DNA of 64,000 bases from Acinetobacter sp. ANC 4648 (GTDB taxonomy: Bacteria > Pseudomonadota > Gammaproteobacteria > Pseudomonadales > Moraxellaceae). Location of the stretch: positions 1 to 64,000 of the forward strand of contig NZ_NEGI01000006.1 of assembly GCF_002135345.1 (NCBI RefSeq). Reading direction: 5' to 3'. Made by a program: the position numbers and the translations under genes. Below are positions 36,935 through 46,769 of the stretch, piece after piece. Each line of letters begins with the position of its first letter. The stretch's first letter is position 1. The notes under the pieces were generated by a model. That model had not been told where the DNA came from and did not search any database. It was given only the letters and a program-made list of their open reading frames with translations.

Positions 36935-39826
36935 ATGACTGATTCAGCGCAAAATATTGCTACGACTTACGATCCGACTGAGATCGAGAAAAAATGGTAC
37001 AAAACTTGGGAAGATAATGGCTACTTTAAGCCATCTCAAAAAGGTGAATCGTTTTGTATTATGATTCCGCCGCCTAATGTCACAGGTAGCTTGCATATGG
37101 GTCATGGTTTTAACAATACCATTATGGATGCCCTCACCCGTTATAACCGAATGATGGGTAAAAACACCTTATGGCAACCGGGAACGGACCATGCGGGTAT
37201 TGCAACGCAAATGGTGGTTGAACGCCAATTGGCTGCACAAAATATTAGCCGTCATGACCTTGGTCGCGAGAAATTCATCGACAAAATTTGGGAATGGAAA
37301 GAACAATCTGGCGATACCATTACTCGTCAAATTCGTCGCTTAGGTTCTTCTGTAGACTGGACACGTGAACGTTTCACCATGGATGATGGCTTATCCAATG
37401 CCGTGAAAGAAGTATTTGTTCGTTTGCATAAAGACGGTTTAATTTACCGTGGTAAACGCCTTGTCAACTGGGATCCTAAATTACAAACTGCTCTATCTGA
37501 TCTGGAAGTTGAATCAGTAGAAGAAAAAGGTTCACTTTGGCATTTCAAATATTTCTTTGAAGATAAGTCACTTCGCACTACGGATGGCAAAGACTATTTA
37601 GTCGTTGCGACGACCCGTCCTGAAACCTTACTTGGTGACTCAGCGGTTGCGGTACATCCTGAAGATGAACGCTATGCACACTTAGTTGGTAAAAACATTG
37701 TGCTACCCATTTCAGGCCGTTTAGTGCCTGTGGTTGCAGATGATTACGTGGAAAAAGATTTCGGTACAGGCTGTGTAAAAATTACCCCTGCACATGACTT
37801 CAATGACTATGAAGTAGGTAAACGTTGTAACTTACCAATCATCAATATCTTCAACAAAAATGCAGAAGTACTGGCTGAGTTTGAATTTATTGCTAAAGCT
37901 GGTGAACAAATTTCGAAAACCATTGCTGCCCCTGCGGACTATATTGGTTTAGAGCGTTTTGCTGCTCGTAAAAAATTAGTAGAACAAGCTGAAGCTGAAG
38001 GTTGGCTCGATCAAATTCAACCGTATGACTTGAAAGCACCACGTGGTGATCGTTCAGGTGTAATTGTTGAACCATTATTGACTGACCAATGGTATGTCAA
38101 AATTGCACCATTGGCTGAACCTGCGATTAAAGCGGTTAAAGATGGTGACATTAAGTTTGTGCCTGAGCAATACAGCAACATGTATATGGCTTGGATGAAT
38201 AACATTCAAGACTGGTGTATCTCACGTCAATTGTGGTGGGGTCACCGCATTCCGGCTTGGTATGACGTGGATGGTAATATCTATGTTGGTCGTTCTGAAG
38301 CTGAAGTTCGTGAAGAAAACGGCATTGCCGCTGATGTTCAACTCACACAAGATGAAGATGTGTTAGATACATGGTTCTCTTCGGGTCTTTGGACATTCTC
38401 AACTTTAGGCTGGACTGGCGATGCGAAGAAAGATGCGGAAAACTATTTCCTCAACACCTTCCATCCAACGGACGTATTGGTGACTGGTTTTGACATCATT
38501 TTCTTCTGGGTTGCCCGCATGATTATGATGACCATGCACTTCATGAAAAATGAAGATGGTACGCCACAAGTTCCGTTTAAGACTGTGTATGTACACGGTT
38601 TAGTACGTGATGGCGAAGGTCAGAAAATGTCTAAATCTAAAGGTAACGTGCTTGATCCTTTAGACCTGATTGACGGCGTAGACCTTGAAACTTTGGTACA
38701 AAAACGTACCACGGGTTTGATGAACCCGAAACAAGCCGCGAAGATTGAAAAATCAACCCGTAAAGAATTCCCTGATGGCATTCAAGCTTACGGTACAGAT
38801 GCGGTTCGTTTCACATTCTGCGCGCTTGCCAATACGGGTCGTGACATTAAGTTCGACATGAAACGTGTTGAAGGTTACCGTAACTTTGCCAACAAAATTT
38901 GGAATGGTACGCGTTTTGTTCTAATGAATGTTGAAGGTCAAACGGTTGGTCAAACTGCCCGTCCTGATCTTTGGGAATTGCCTGAACAATGGATCGTGAG
39001 CCGTTTACAAAAAGCGGAAGCTGCGGTTCAACAAGCCTTTGCGACTTATCGTTTAGACTTGGCTGCGCAAGCGATTTATGAATTCATTTGGAATGAATAC
39101 TGTGACTGGTATGTCGAGCTAACTAAGCCAGTTCTAAATGATGAAAATGTGGCTGAAGAACGTAAAGCTGAAGTTCGTCGTGTATTGCTTGCGGTAATGG
39201 AAGCATCGTTACGCCTTGCACATCCAATTATGCCCTACTTGACCGAAGAAATTTGGCAAACCCTTGCGCCAATGATTGGCTTGGGGGGAGAAACCATTAT
39301 GACTGCGGCTTACCCTGTTGCTGACCCTGCAAAAATCAACGATCAAGCTGAAGCAGATATGCAATGGCTACAAGGTTTGATTGGTGCGGTACGTAACATT
39401 CGTGGGGAAATGGGCTTAGGTAATGCACGTTTATTACCTGTGTTGTTGCAAAACACCACTGATGCTGAAAAAGCGCAGATTGCACGTATTGAACCATTGG
39501 TGAAAGCATTGGCTAAAGTTGAAAGCATTACGTTCTTAACGGATGCTGAACAACCGCCATTGTCTTCTTCATCTGTCGTGGGTCATGTGTCTGTATTCGT
39601 TCCAATGAAGGGTTTGATTGACCCGAAAGCGGAATTGGGTCGTTTGCAAAAAGACTTCGACAAAGTTCAAAAGCAGCATGACCAAATTGCAGGAAAACTT
39701 TCAAATGAAGGTTTTGTGGCGAAAGCACCTGCTGCTGTGGTTGAAGGTGAAAAAGTGAAATTGGCTGAGTTTGCTGATCAGCTAGTGAAAATTAAAGCGA
39801 ATATGGATCAGATTGCAGCGCTTTAA
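36935..39826 (+). CDS. valS: Valyl-tRNA synthetase
   Basis: A 963-residue class I synthetase. The signatures are HMGH at residues 54-57 after PPPNVTGSL, the editing (CP1) domain with [10 protein letters not shown] and the KMSKS loop at about 564-568. The HIGH-KMSKS core is followed by the anticodon domain and a C-terminal coiled coil ([16 protein letters not shown]) typical of ValRS. ATG 36935 gives the normal N-terminus. No visible T-box or leader peptide control. A terminator follows the stop. Confidence 0.98.
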   Translation: MTDSAQNIATTYDPTEIEKKWYKTWEDNGYFKPSQKGESFCIMIPPPNVTGSLHMGHGFNNTIMDALTRYNRMMGKNTLWQPGTDHAGIATQMVVERQLAAQNISRHDLGREKFIDKIWEWKEQSGDTITRQIRRLGSSVDWTRERFTMDDGLSNAVKEVFVRLHKDGLIYRGKRLVNWDPKLQTALSDLEVESVEEKGSLWHFKYFFEDKSLRTTDGKDYLVVATTRPETLLGDSAVAVHPEDERYAHLVGKNIVLPISGRLVPVVADDYVEKDFGTGCVKITPAHDFNDYEVGKRCNLPIINIFNKNAEVLAEFEFIAKAGEQISKTIAAPADYIGLERFAARKKLVEQAEAEGWLDQIQPYDLKAPRGDRSGVIVEPLLTDQWYVKIAPLAEPAIKAVKDGDIKFVPEQYSNMYMAWMNNIQDWCISRQLWWGHRIPAWYDVDGNIYVGRSEAEVREENGIAADVQLTQDEDVLDTWFSSGLWTFSTLGWTGDAKKDAENYFLNTFHPTDVLVTGFDIIFFWVARMIMMTMHFMKNEDGTPQVPFKTVYVHGLVRDGEGQKMSKSKGNVLDPLDLIDGVDLETLVQKRTTGLMNPKQAAKIEKSTRKEFPDGIQAYGTDAVRFTFCALANTGRDIKFDMKRVEGYRNFANKIWNGTRFVLMNVEGQTVGQTARPDLWELPEQWIVSRLQKAEAAVQQAFATYRLDLAAQAIYEFIWNEYCDWYVELTKPVLNDENVAEERKAEVRRVLLAVMEASLRLAHPIMPYLTEEIWQTLAPMIGLGGETIMTAAYPVADPAKINDQAEADMQWLQGLIGAVRNIRGEMGLGNARLLPVLLQNTTDAEKAQIARIEPLVKALAKVESITFLTDAEQPPLSSSSVVGHVSVFVPMKGLIDPKAELGRLQKDFDKVQKQHDQIAGKLSNEGFVAKAPAAVVEGEKVKLAEFADQLVKIKANMDQIAAL

Positions 39827-39842
39827 TATTTTTATTTAATTT

Positions 39843-39873
39843 AAAAATCCCCTCAAATGAGGGGATTTTTTTT
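39843..39873. terminator. Terminator between valS and the convergent broken gene
   Basis: AAAAATCCCCTC, loop AAAT, GAGGGGATTTTTTTT. It ends valS and its last bases reach the stop codon of the convergent gene, so it can serve both. Confidence 0.92.
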
Positions 39874-40849
39874 ATGCCTTATATAGAGTAACTTCATCTG
39901 TACTTCTATCAACTAAAATACTATCAATACTGTTCCGAGGGAATCCGAGCTGATGTATCCACCCTCCTTGAATAGATTGATTTGATCTAGGTAAATTAAA
40001 TTTAATATCTTCACCAATATAATATACGTATCTTGTCAGGTTAGTATCATATAATCCATCTTTACCTTTAGGATAAGTTTTAAATTTAATTGAATTAAAC
40101 TCTGGATCTAAAATACTAACAAATGCCTTTTCACAATCAGCTACTATTTTTTTTCTCTCAATTTCAGGAGTCTCAAAATCTTCTTCGTCCAGGCCAAATT
40201 GAGACATAAATGTACTTTCTGTCTTAAAAAAGAAGAGTACCATTTCTTCAGATACATCTTCCCCCACTACAAGAGGTGTTTTTGCAGCAGGAATTTCCAT
40301 TCTTATTTGATGTCCTTTTGCAATGAGACGATCATAAGTATTTCCAACTTTAGCAATACCTACATATAATAAATCCACATTAAAAATTTTGTCATAATTT
40401 TCGAATCCATCTATATCTTCAAGATATCTTGTACCATTAGTTTTATGCCATAGAATATTTTCTGGTGTGAAAACTTCCAAAGTATGCTCATCTTCTTCTC
40501 TCAAGAAAACAATTCCACTTTTAGTGAATTGCGTTTTTAAGGTGTGTTGACCTTCTTCAAAATCACCATTATTTTCTATAAGCTTTACAGCAATCTGAGC
40601 ACAATTAAGAGTGCCTGTATCAATAATCTTTTTATTTGCGACAATGTCGAATGTTACTTTACCATCTTCAACATCACGCCAATTTTCTAATGTTCATACT
40701 GGTTTCATTCCCAACATATAGAAGTCACTCTGTGACACATAATGTTAAAATACTTCAGCTTTTTTTAATAAATAAGCAAAACGATTATTAACAGGTGGAA
40801 ATACTAACTTTAGGGCAGTCATTTTACTATGTTGTGTTTCATCAGTCAT
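39872..40849 (-). pseudogene. Unknown gene interrupted by two in-frame stop codons
   Basis: A single minus-strand frame of 326 codons runs from ATG 40849 (MTDETQHSKM, with AGAGATA upstream) to TAA 39872. It is broken by TAA at 40747-40745 (after KKAEVF) and TGA at 40696-40694 (after MLGMKPV). The longest intact part is downstream of the second stop, about 274 codons, and has only a TTG (40504) as a start. The residues on both sides keep ordinary coding character. The product is a soluble acidic protein with no family I recognise; residues near LEVFTPENILWH and GWIHQLGFPRNS are well ordered. Either a decayed accessory gene or a stop-readthrough case; decay is far likelier. Confidence 0.75.
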
Positions 40850-41017
40850 TTTTAGTATCTCTTTGTAAAAATCATTAAGACATTATATTTCAGAGAAATT
40901 AAAAGTTCATCCTCTTAATATCTTATTCAACTACATAAACCAATTTCATGACAGTAAAAATCCACAATATAGAGTTTGATCACATGCTGACGGCGAAATT
41001 TCAGACTCATAAAACGC

Positions 41018-41248
41018 TTGTTGCGTAAAAGTTGCTACATTAAATTTTCAGCATCAGTGGCAGAGCAGAATGTGAGAATTCGGGCATTTCTCACCCGAAT
41101 TTCAGGTCGGCAACAAAAAAGAGGCAAACTAGAAAGTGCACCTGCCATACTGGCAGGGCTTTCAATACTATTAAACACTCTTCAGTTGTTGTCAGAGTAT
41201 TCGCCTGATGAGCTGAATGCGATTGCTAAGGCCGCATTCAATTTATAA
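41018..41248 (+). CDS. Short orphan reading frame, possible gene remnant
   Basis: A 76-codon frame from a TTG. The last about 47 residues (from SGRQQKRGKLES to AIAKAAFNL) look protein-like: a basic stretch, a hydrophobic helix AILAGLSILLNTL and an acidic EYSPDEL turn. There is no ribosome site, and the bases are richer in GC than the neighbours. It may be the 3' remnant of a transferred gene, or a small gene whose true start I cannot find. Confidence 0.35.
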   Translation: MLRKSCYIKFSASVAEQNVRIRAFLTRISGRQQKRGKLESAPAILAGLSILLNTLQLLSEYSPDELNAIAKAAFNL

Positions 41249-41274
41249 AAAATGTGTAGATACCTATGCCTTTC

Positions 41275-41294
41275 AGGAGAGGGCTAGGGAGAGG
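41275..41294. repeat. GAGAGG-type short intergenic repeat unit
   Basis: AGGAGAGGGCTAGGGAGAGG. This AGGGAGAGG-type string, and its reverse complement with CCTCTCCC, recurs between genes in many proteobacterial genomes. Only one copy is visible here, so it is a candidate repeat unit only. Confidence 0.35.
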
Positions 41295-41306
41295 TAATTT
41301 TAAAAA

Positions 41307-42368
41307 TCACAAAACACCATTCCCCAACAATATCTCTAACCCTTTCACCCGACTTATATATTTGAGTCGATCCTTTTCCCATTTCACTTGCTGTTTTAAT
41401 TCAGCACAATCCGCTTCTAACTTCTTATACATATCGGCAATTTGTATTGGATTTGAGGACTTTTTAACTTTCGATTTTGCTTGTTTCGTCCAATTCAGTG
41501 ACTCAATAATGTTATCAATCTGATCATCTAACTGCTGTTTTTGTGCCTCTAAAGCCAGTTTATAAAACTTCACTTGCTCGTTACTCAAACCTTTTTGAGT
41601 TACCCCCCTATTCAACTCCACCTGTATTTGCAGTTTCAGTAAATAAAATAAATCCTGCTTCTCGTAAGCTGCATTCGCATGTTGCAGCATCTCCGTTTTT
41701 TCAACTTTCAACTGTTCATCTTGCTCACGGTCAGGGTGAATAATCGAGGCAATTTTTAAATACACTGTTTTGAGTGATTGCTCCGCCATTTTTTGCGCTT
41801 GCTCGCATTTTTGTTTTTGTCTCTTTAACCTATGTTGTTCACGTTCTACTTCATGTTGCTGTTCATCATACTCATAACCATCTAAATCTACATCGGCTTG
41901 TTCATATTCTGAGTTCTGATCATAAGTTTCCGTCAGATCATGACTTTCAACTGCTCCCTTTTTCTTGTTCTTTTTCGCTTGATTATGTTCTGTATGTTGC
42001 TGATAAAATTTATCAATTTGAACAACTTTCAGTTTTTTCTGTTCTGAAAGCACTTGGGAACTTTTTAAGATTACAGCAAGATTTTGGATTTTATCATCCA
42101 GCTGTGCAATATCCACTTTCGAAAATTCATAACGCTGTAAACTGTTCCATAATTGTTCAAGCTGCTGAAACAGTATGTCATGCAGTTCAGTATAGATGGG
42201 AACAAGGGTTTTACGTGCTTGTTGCTGAATTTCGGCTTGGGCTTTTTGCCATGCTGCCAGTTGTATTTTTTGCTGTTCAATTTGCTCAATCAGCCGATTT
42301 AGCTTTTTTTGTTGTTGTGATAAATTTTGCGAATCTTGCTGCACACTGAGTTTTAAATCGAACGACAT
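41307..42368 (-). CDS. Coiled-coil protein with J-domain-like segment
   Basis: A 353-residue protein. Residues 5-60 and 155-200 are Gln/Lys/Glu-rich and predicted coiled coil. Between about 190 and 245 the sequence KIASIIHPDREQDEQ then TEMLQHANAAYEKQDLFYLLKL carries the HPD tripeptide and following helix of a DnaJ (J) domain, which stimulates Hsp70. There is no zinc-finger or G/F region. A second coiled coil fills the C-terminus. The frame opens at GTG 42419, but ATG 42368 (MSFDLKLSVQQ) gives a natural start. Likely a co-chaperone of unknown client. Confidence 0.75.
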   Translation of the reverse strand: MSFDLKLSVQQDSQNLSQQQKKLNRLIEQIEQQKIQLAAWQKAQAEIQQQARKTLVPIYTELHDILFQQLEQLWNSLQRYEFSKVDIAQLDDKIQNLAVILKSSQVLSEQKKLKVVQIDKFYQQHTEHNQAKKNKKKGAVESHDLTETYDQNSEYEQADVDLDGYEYDEQQHEVEREQHRLKRQKQKCEQAQKMAEQSLKTVYLKIASIIHPDREQDEQLKVEKTEMLQHANAAYEKQDLFYLLKLQIQVELNRGVTQKGLSNEQVKFYKLALEAQKQQLDDQIDNIIESLNWTKQAKSKVKKSSNPIQIADMYKKLEADCAELKQQVKWEKDRLKYISRVKGLEILLGNGVL

Positions 42369-42542
42369 AGAAAAATAAGCAAAAGAAAAACGATACCAAT
42401 AATAACATTCCATCAGCACAAAGATAATGATGCTTTTATAAAGCTATCGCCCAGACCTTCTTGATTATCAAAAATTGTCCTTCATTAAAATATGAATCCA
42501 ACATAGACTAGAGTCAATACAATAAAAATCCATGAGGAAAAT

Positions 42543-43079
42543 ATGGCACTTACACAAACCAGTCTTATTTTTAATCAGGAACTTGCTGCATGGGTACAAG
42601 CCCTTGGTTCAGTCATTGCAATCTTTGTCGCCGTTGCGGTTCCCCTACATTTTGACCGTAAACAACGCTTATATGAACAACAAACTCTGGAAAACCAAAA
42701 ACAAAAGTTTTTTATTACCCTATTGCCGACACTTTACCAACTTCGCAATAGCACATCCGCATTTCTTCAAGAATTTCAGCACCAACAAACCAGTGAAATA
42801 GATGCGATTAAAACTTTAGAGTCTGAATATCTAAACTTAATTCCTGTCTTTGCCAAAGAACTGCATATTTTTGTGCACAGTAATATTTATGATGAACAAC
42901 TCAACCAACTCTCTTTTGAATTATTCCATTCCGAAGAAATTTTATCTCAACATTTAAGACAGCCTTCGGAATTAAAATGGATTAAGCATCAACAGAAGCT
43001 CATTCAACATGCAGAAAAAATTGAGCAATTCACCTCAAAAATTATTGAAAAAATAGAAATGAATTATTCTTCAACCTAA
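42543..43079 (+). CDS. Membrane-anchored protein of unknown function
   Basis: A 178-residue protein with one N-terminal membrane helix (about residues 18-36, VQALGSVIAIFVAVAVPLHF) followed by a charged helical cytoplasmic region. The WVQALGSVIAI pattern recurs in many short single-span phage-like or housekeeping proteins, so it does not give a function. GAGGAAAAT precedes the ATG, so it is well translated. It is divergent from the J-domain gene and convergent with the AEC transporter. Confidence 0.65.
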   Translation: MALTQTSLIFNQELAAWVQALGSVIAIFVAVAVPLHFDRKQRLYEQQTLENQKQKFFITLLPTLYQLRNSTSAFLQEFQHQQTSEIDAIKTLESEYLNLIPVFAKELHIFVHSNIYDEQLNQLSFELFHSEEILSQHLRQPSELKWIKHQQKLIQHAEKIEQFTSKIIEKIEMNYSST

Positions 43080-43105
43080 TCAATTACTTACTTCTAAATT
43101 TTACT

Positions 43106-44011
43106 TTAAACCATAAAATAAATAATAAAAGGTAAAGTCAGTGCAGAACATAAAGTTTGTAAACTAATTACGCCTGCCATTAATTGACTATCGCCATCTA
43201 AAACCTTGGTTAAAATATACGCTGCCGAGGCCGTAGGTAAAGCAAAAAACACCACCAAAACCTGTGTTTCTAATACCGATAGATTCAGCATTTTACAGAC
43301 CAAGAATGCCAAAGTTGGTACCATTAACAAACGACCGAAGGTATTTAAAAACAATATCATAGCATCCTGTTTTAAGGCCATAAATTGCAATGCGGCACCG
43401 ACACAGAGTAAACCTAAAGGCAAACTACAAATCGCCAACTGCTTAAGCAAACTTTCCAAGCCTGCCCATAATGAAAAACCTAAAACATTAAAAAGTATAC
43501 CGACCACACAAGACATAATTAATGGATTTTTAACCAAAGAGAAAACAACAGAACGAAAAATCATGCCTTCGCTTTTAGTCAAAGATAATACCGATAGAAT
43601 ATTTACCACAGGGATAGCAATGCTTAAGGTAATGGCTAAAATAGTCATGCCTTGTGTATGAAAAAGTGCAGCAACAACAGCTAGTCCCATATACGTATTA
43701 AAGCGCACCATGCTTTGCATATACACGCCAAAACGTGCTGATGCAGTTTTATAAATCAAACGCAGTCCATATAAAATAATACATGTAATACTAAGAACGA
43801 TAGCTAAAACCACAACAATCGTTTTAACAATATTGAGATCTAATGTTGACGTCGCAAGGTTTCCAAACAACATGGCAGGAAAAAGAATATAGTAGTTAAG
43901 TTTTTCTGCACCAGCCCAAAAACCATCACTCAAAAAGTGTAATCTTTTAAAAATATACCCCGTGGCAATTAAAGCAATGAGCGGAAATAACGACAGTAAA
44001 ATACTATACAT
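43106..44011 (-). CDS. AEC family transporter (auxin efflux carrier-like)
   Basis: A 301-residue inner-membrane protein with about ten spans in two repeats. AEC proteins export small carboxylates or similar anions; malate and malonate carriers are known. Typical are GYIFKRLHFLSDGFWAGAEKLNYYILFPAMLF at the N-terminus, MQSMVRFNTYMGLAV in the middle and the C-terminal VVFFALPTASAAYILT. The substrate is not evident. It is followed on the right by a 500-nt gap without a gene. Confidence 0.92.
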   Translation of the reverse strand: MYSILLSLFPLIALIATGYIFKRLHFLSDGFWAGAEKLNYYILFPAMLFGNLATSTLDLNIVKTIVVVLAIVLSITCIILYGLRLIYKTASARFGVYMQSMVRFNTYMGLAVVAALFHTQGMTILAITLSIAIPVVNILSVLSLTKSEGMIFRSVVFSLVKNPLIMSCVVGILFNVLGFSLWAGLESLLKQLAICSLPLGLLCVGAALQFMALKQDAMILFLNTFGRLLMVPTLAFLVCKMLNLSVLETQVLVVFFALPTASAAYILTKVLDGDSQLMAGVISLQTLCSALTLPFIIYFMV

Positions 44012-44520
44012 AACAAAATTGACCCATGACTCTACTACTGATTAAGGAGCTCATCCATTTTTTAATATGTCATATAAAAATAGAAGCTTCATTTATGAGT
44101 AGAATTTAATTCAAAATAATTTTCTACTCACATTAATCATTCTCAGCAATTTAAACCAGCCTATAAAACACATTATTTTGAGAGTATTTCCGATCATTAC
44201 ACAATACCAATCTATATTTTTGTAAAAACTGAACTGTAATATTCAGTTCTTCATTTTCATAGACTCCATCATTTCAGTATCCTTTATTTTAAAATTTAAA
44301 ATTATTTATATTTTTCAATATCTTAAAAAATGAATCAAATTTCATCTTGCCCAATTCTAGTGCACAAAATCCAATTTGGTGCACTAGTTTGTTTTATATC
44401 GAGTCTTGTACACTTTTAGAATGTGTTAATCATTTTTTTCATACAACCAAACACTTCACGCCACAAAATGTATAGTTATACTAATTCGGAATTGTGACAT
44501 CGAGCAGTAACAGAATCGCC
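44012..44520. other. Upstream region of the ammonium transporter
   Basis: About 500 nt, AT-rich, between the AEC and Amt starts (divergent). It contains the 31-bp palindrome described separately. I searched by eye for a sigma-54 promoter (GG to GC, 10 nt apart) and found none convincing. Confidence 0.5.
44357..44387. promoter_or_regulatory. Palindromic regulator site upstream of the ammonium transporter
   Basis: CTAGTGCAC at 44357-44365 and its exact reverse complement GTGCACTAG at 44379-44387, with 13 nt between. The arms contain the TGCAC / GTGCA cores that NtrC half-sites use. NtrC dimers normally bind with shorter internal spacing, so this could be two half-sites or another regulator. 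It is about 135 nt before the start codon. Confidence 0.55.
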
Positions 44521-45708
44521 ATGCAAAATACTGATTTACTCTTTCTTCTTCTCGGTGCAATCCTCGTACTGGCGATGCATGCTGGCTTTGCTTTTCTAGA
44601 ACTTGGAACTGTCCGCCATAAGAACCAAGTCAATGCGCTCAGTAAAATTTTGACCGATTTTTCTATATCCGCCATCGCTTACTTTTTTATAGGCTATTAC
44701 ATCGCCTATGGGCAGCATTTCTTCCATCAAGGTACAACTTTAGCCAATGAACATGGCTATAACTTAATGCGCTGCTTCTTCCTCCTCACCTTTGCAGCAG
44801 CAATTCCTGCGATTGTTTCAGGGGGGATTGCGGAACGTGCAAAAATGCGGACTCAAGCGATTGCGACCTTATTTTTGGTTGCTTTGGTTTATCCATTCTT
44901 TGAAGGTATTGCATGGAATGGCAACTTAGGCCTACAAACTTGGTTAAAACATACTTTCGGCGCAAGTTTTCATGATTTTGCTGGTTCTGTAGTAGTCCAT
45001 GCCATGGGGGGCTGGATAGCATTGGCTGCTGTGCTGCTGCTCGGTGCTCGGCATGGTCGCTATAAAAAAGATGGGCGTATTAGTGCCCATCCACCCTCTT
45101 CTATTCCATTTTTAGCGTTGGGTTCATGGATTTTAATCGTCGGATGGTTTGGCTTTAATGTCATGAGTGCACAACGACTAGATGCCATTTCTGGACTCGT
45201 TGCGATCAATTCACTCATGGCGATGGTCGGTGGTACCCTTGCTGCCAATTTCTTTGGTAAAGAAGATCCGGGTTTCTTACATAATGGCCCACTTGCTGGC
45301 CTAGTCGCTATTTGTGCAGGTTCGGACATTGTACATCCTATCGGTGCACTTGTTATTGGAGCCTTCGCAGGCTTCTTATTTGTTAAATTATTCACCTATA
45401 CTCAAAACAAACTTAAAATTGATGATGTGCTTGGTGTATGGCCCTTGCATGGCGTTGGTGGTGCATTCGGTGGAATTGCTGTCGGAATATTTGGACAACA
45501 TTGGATGGGGGGCTTAGGTGGTGTTTCTATGATGGCACAAATCATTGGAACCATGCTCGCCATCATCATTGCCTTAAGTGGTGGTTTTTTAGTGTATGGC
45601 CTTTTAAAAATGACGATGGGCATTCGTTTAACCCAAGAAGAAGAATTTCGTGGTGCAGATTTATCCATTCATAAAATATCTGCAAATTCGGAAGATGCAA
45701 TATTTTAA
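44521..45708 (+). CDS. Ammonium transporter (Amt family)
   Basis: A 395-residue channel/transporter for ammonium with 11 expected spans. Signatures are the helix-1 segment LLGAILVLAMHAGFAFLELG, the gate/pore region WNGNLG, DFAGSVVVHAMGGWIAL and GARHGRYKK, plus LHGVGGAFGGIAVGIFG in the C-terminal half. Two conserved pore-lining His are in SVVVHAMGG and WPLHGVGG. The frame opens at GTG 44494, but ATG 44521 (MQNTDLLFL) removes a poorly conserved stretch and is preferred. No glnK (PII) gene is adjacent. A palindrome upstream may mediate nitrogen control. Confidence 0.93.
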   Translation: MQNTDLLFLLLGAILVLAMHAGFAFLELGTVRHKNQVNALSKILTDFSISAIAYFFIGYYIAYGQHFFHQGTTLANEHGYNLMRCFFLLTFAAAIPAIVSGGIAERAKMRTQAIATLFLVALVYPFFEGIAWNGNLGLQTWLKHTFGASFHDFAGSVVVHAMGGWIALAAVLLLGARHGRYKKDGRISAHPPSSIPFLALGSWILIVGWFGFNVMSAQRLDAISGLVAINSLMAMVGGTLAANFFGKEDPGFLHNGPLAGLVAICAGSDIVHPIGALVIGAFAGFLFVKLFTYTQNKLKIDDVLGVWPLHGVGGAFGGIAVGIFGQHWMGGLGGVSMMAQIIGTMLAIIIALSGGFLVYGLLKMTMGIRLTQEEEFRGADLSIHKISANSEDAIF

Positions 45709-45892
45709 ATATGCAGATTGCTCATGAGTAAAGTATCGCGGCTCAAAAAGAGTCGTGGTTACAGAGTTGTTGGTGCTCAAATAATACTTACTCTTGCCTA
45801 TATATTATATTGAAAATATTTTTAAGCCATATTTAAGATTAATTCATTGTAATAGCGATAAATTTTAATTAATTCATGAATGTAATCTGACT

Positions 45893-46612
45893 ATGCTGGC
45901 ATCTGATTTTAAAAAATTCTTTTTAAGCAATGGGTTGGTTCTTGTACTAACCCTGTTGATGCTCATATTTTATTTTCCGGTAGGTGGTGCAATTGATATG
46001 CACTTAATTCAACCATTCATCGATGCCTCTGGAAACTTTTTATACCGCGATAATTGGTATTTAGTTCATCTCAATCATAAAATTTTTAAAAATATTCTCA
46101 TTGCCGTGTATGTTGTATTCTTAGTCCTTTGGTTAGCCTCGTTTAAAGTAGAACGATTAAAAGCAAAACGTTGGCTATATGGCTACATGTTTTGGGTATG
46201 CATGTTGTCTACCACCGTGATTGGTGTTTTAAAAGCACATTCTGCACATGCCTGTCCATGGAATATGATTCAGCCCACAGCACTAGGCTATGTCTGGAAT
46301 TTTTCAGCCACAGAGGGGCATTGCTTTCCTGGTGGACATGCCAGTACAGGCTTTGCGTTATTGACTGGTTTCTTTGTCTACCGCTTAGTACAACCGAAAT
46401 TAGCGTATGCCTTTTTAGCTTTAGGTCTCGTGATTGGCTTTATTTTAGGATGGGGACAAATGATGCGTGGCGCGCATTTTCTCAGTCATAATCTATGGAC
46501 GGGTTGGATTGTTTTTGCATTTAACTTACTCGTTTATTGTTGTTTTTATAGCAAATTTGAAGATAATGCACACAAGTTGGTGAGTTCTAAAAGCAGTTCT
46601 TCATCTGTATAG
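45893..46612 (+). CDS. PAP2-like phosphatase, next to pmrCAB
   Basis: A 239-residue membrane protein with about six spans. It carries the PAP2 motifs in altered form: KAHSAHACPW (near motif 1), CFPGGHASTG (motif 2) and RGAHFLSHNLWTGW (motif 3). The conserved aspartate of motif 3 is not at the expected position (W/T there), as in a divergent PAP2 subgroup found near lipid A-modification genes. It is convergent with pmrB. A role in lipid A or undecaprenyl-phosphate metabolism is inferred from context. Confidence 0.85.
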   Translation: MLASDFKKFFLSNGLVLVLTLLMLIFYFPVGGAIDMHLIQPFIDASGNFLYRDNWYLVHLNHKIFKNILIAVYVVFLVLWLASFKVERLKAKRWLYGYMFWVCMLSTTVIGVLKAHSAHACPWNMIQPTALGYVWNFSATEGHCFPGGHASTGFALLTGFFVYRLVQPKLAYAFLALGLVIGFILGWGQMMRGAHFLSHNLWTGWIVFAFNLLVYCCFYSKFEDNAHKLVSSKSSSSSV

Positions 46613-46769
46613 ATTTTTCTAAGACTCATCTTACTTTAATATTTTGAGATGAAGTCTAGCTGATTAGACAAATAAAATTAAAAAACCAAGCAAAATAATA
46701 TTTTAAAAAGCACTATTTTGATTGGTTGTATTCTATTGATGCACTGTGATGGATTATATTCGATAAAAA

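Noticed and set aside
39872..40849. Selenocysteine or stop-readthrough gene
   Set aside because: One of the two stops is TAA, there is no visible SECIS-like hairpin after the TGA, and the simplest explanation is a decayed gene.
41266..41523. Plus-strand reading frame opposite the J-domain gene
   Set aside because: It is the shadow of the 41307-42368 gene; it has no ribosome site and no recognisable protein features.
41774..42349. 191-codon plus-strand frame
   Set aside because: It is antisense to the coiled-coil gene; Gln/Glu/Lys-rich coiled coils often leave the opposite strand open.
44370..44395. Sigma-54 promoter for the ammonium transporter
   Set aside because: TGGTGC-N-TTTG resembles -24/-12 elements, but the GG-to-GC spacing and the GC itself are missing.
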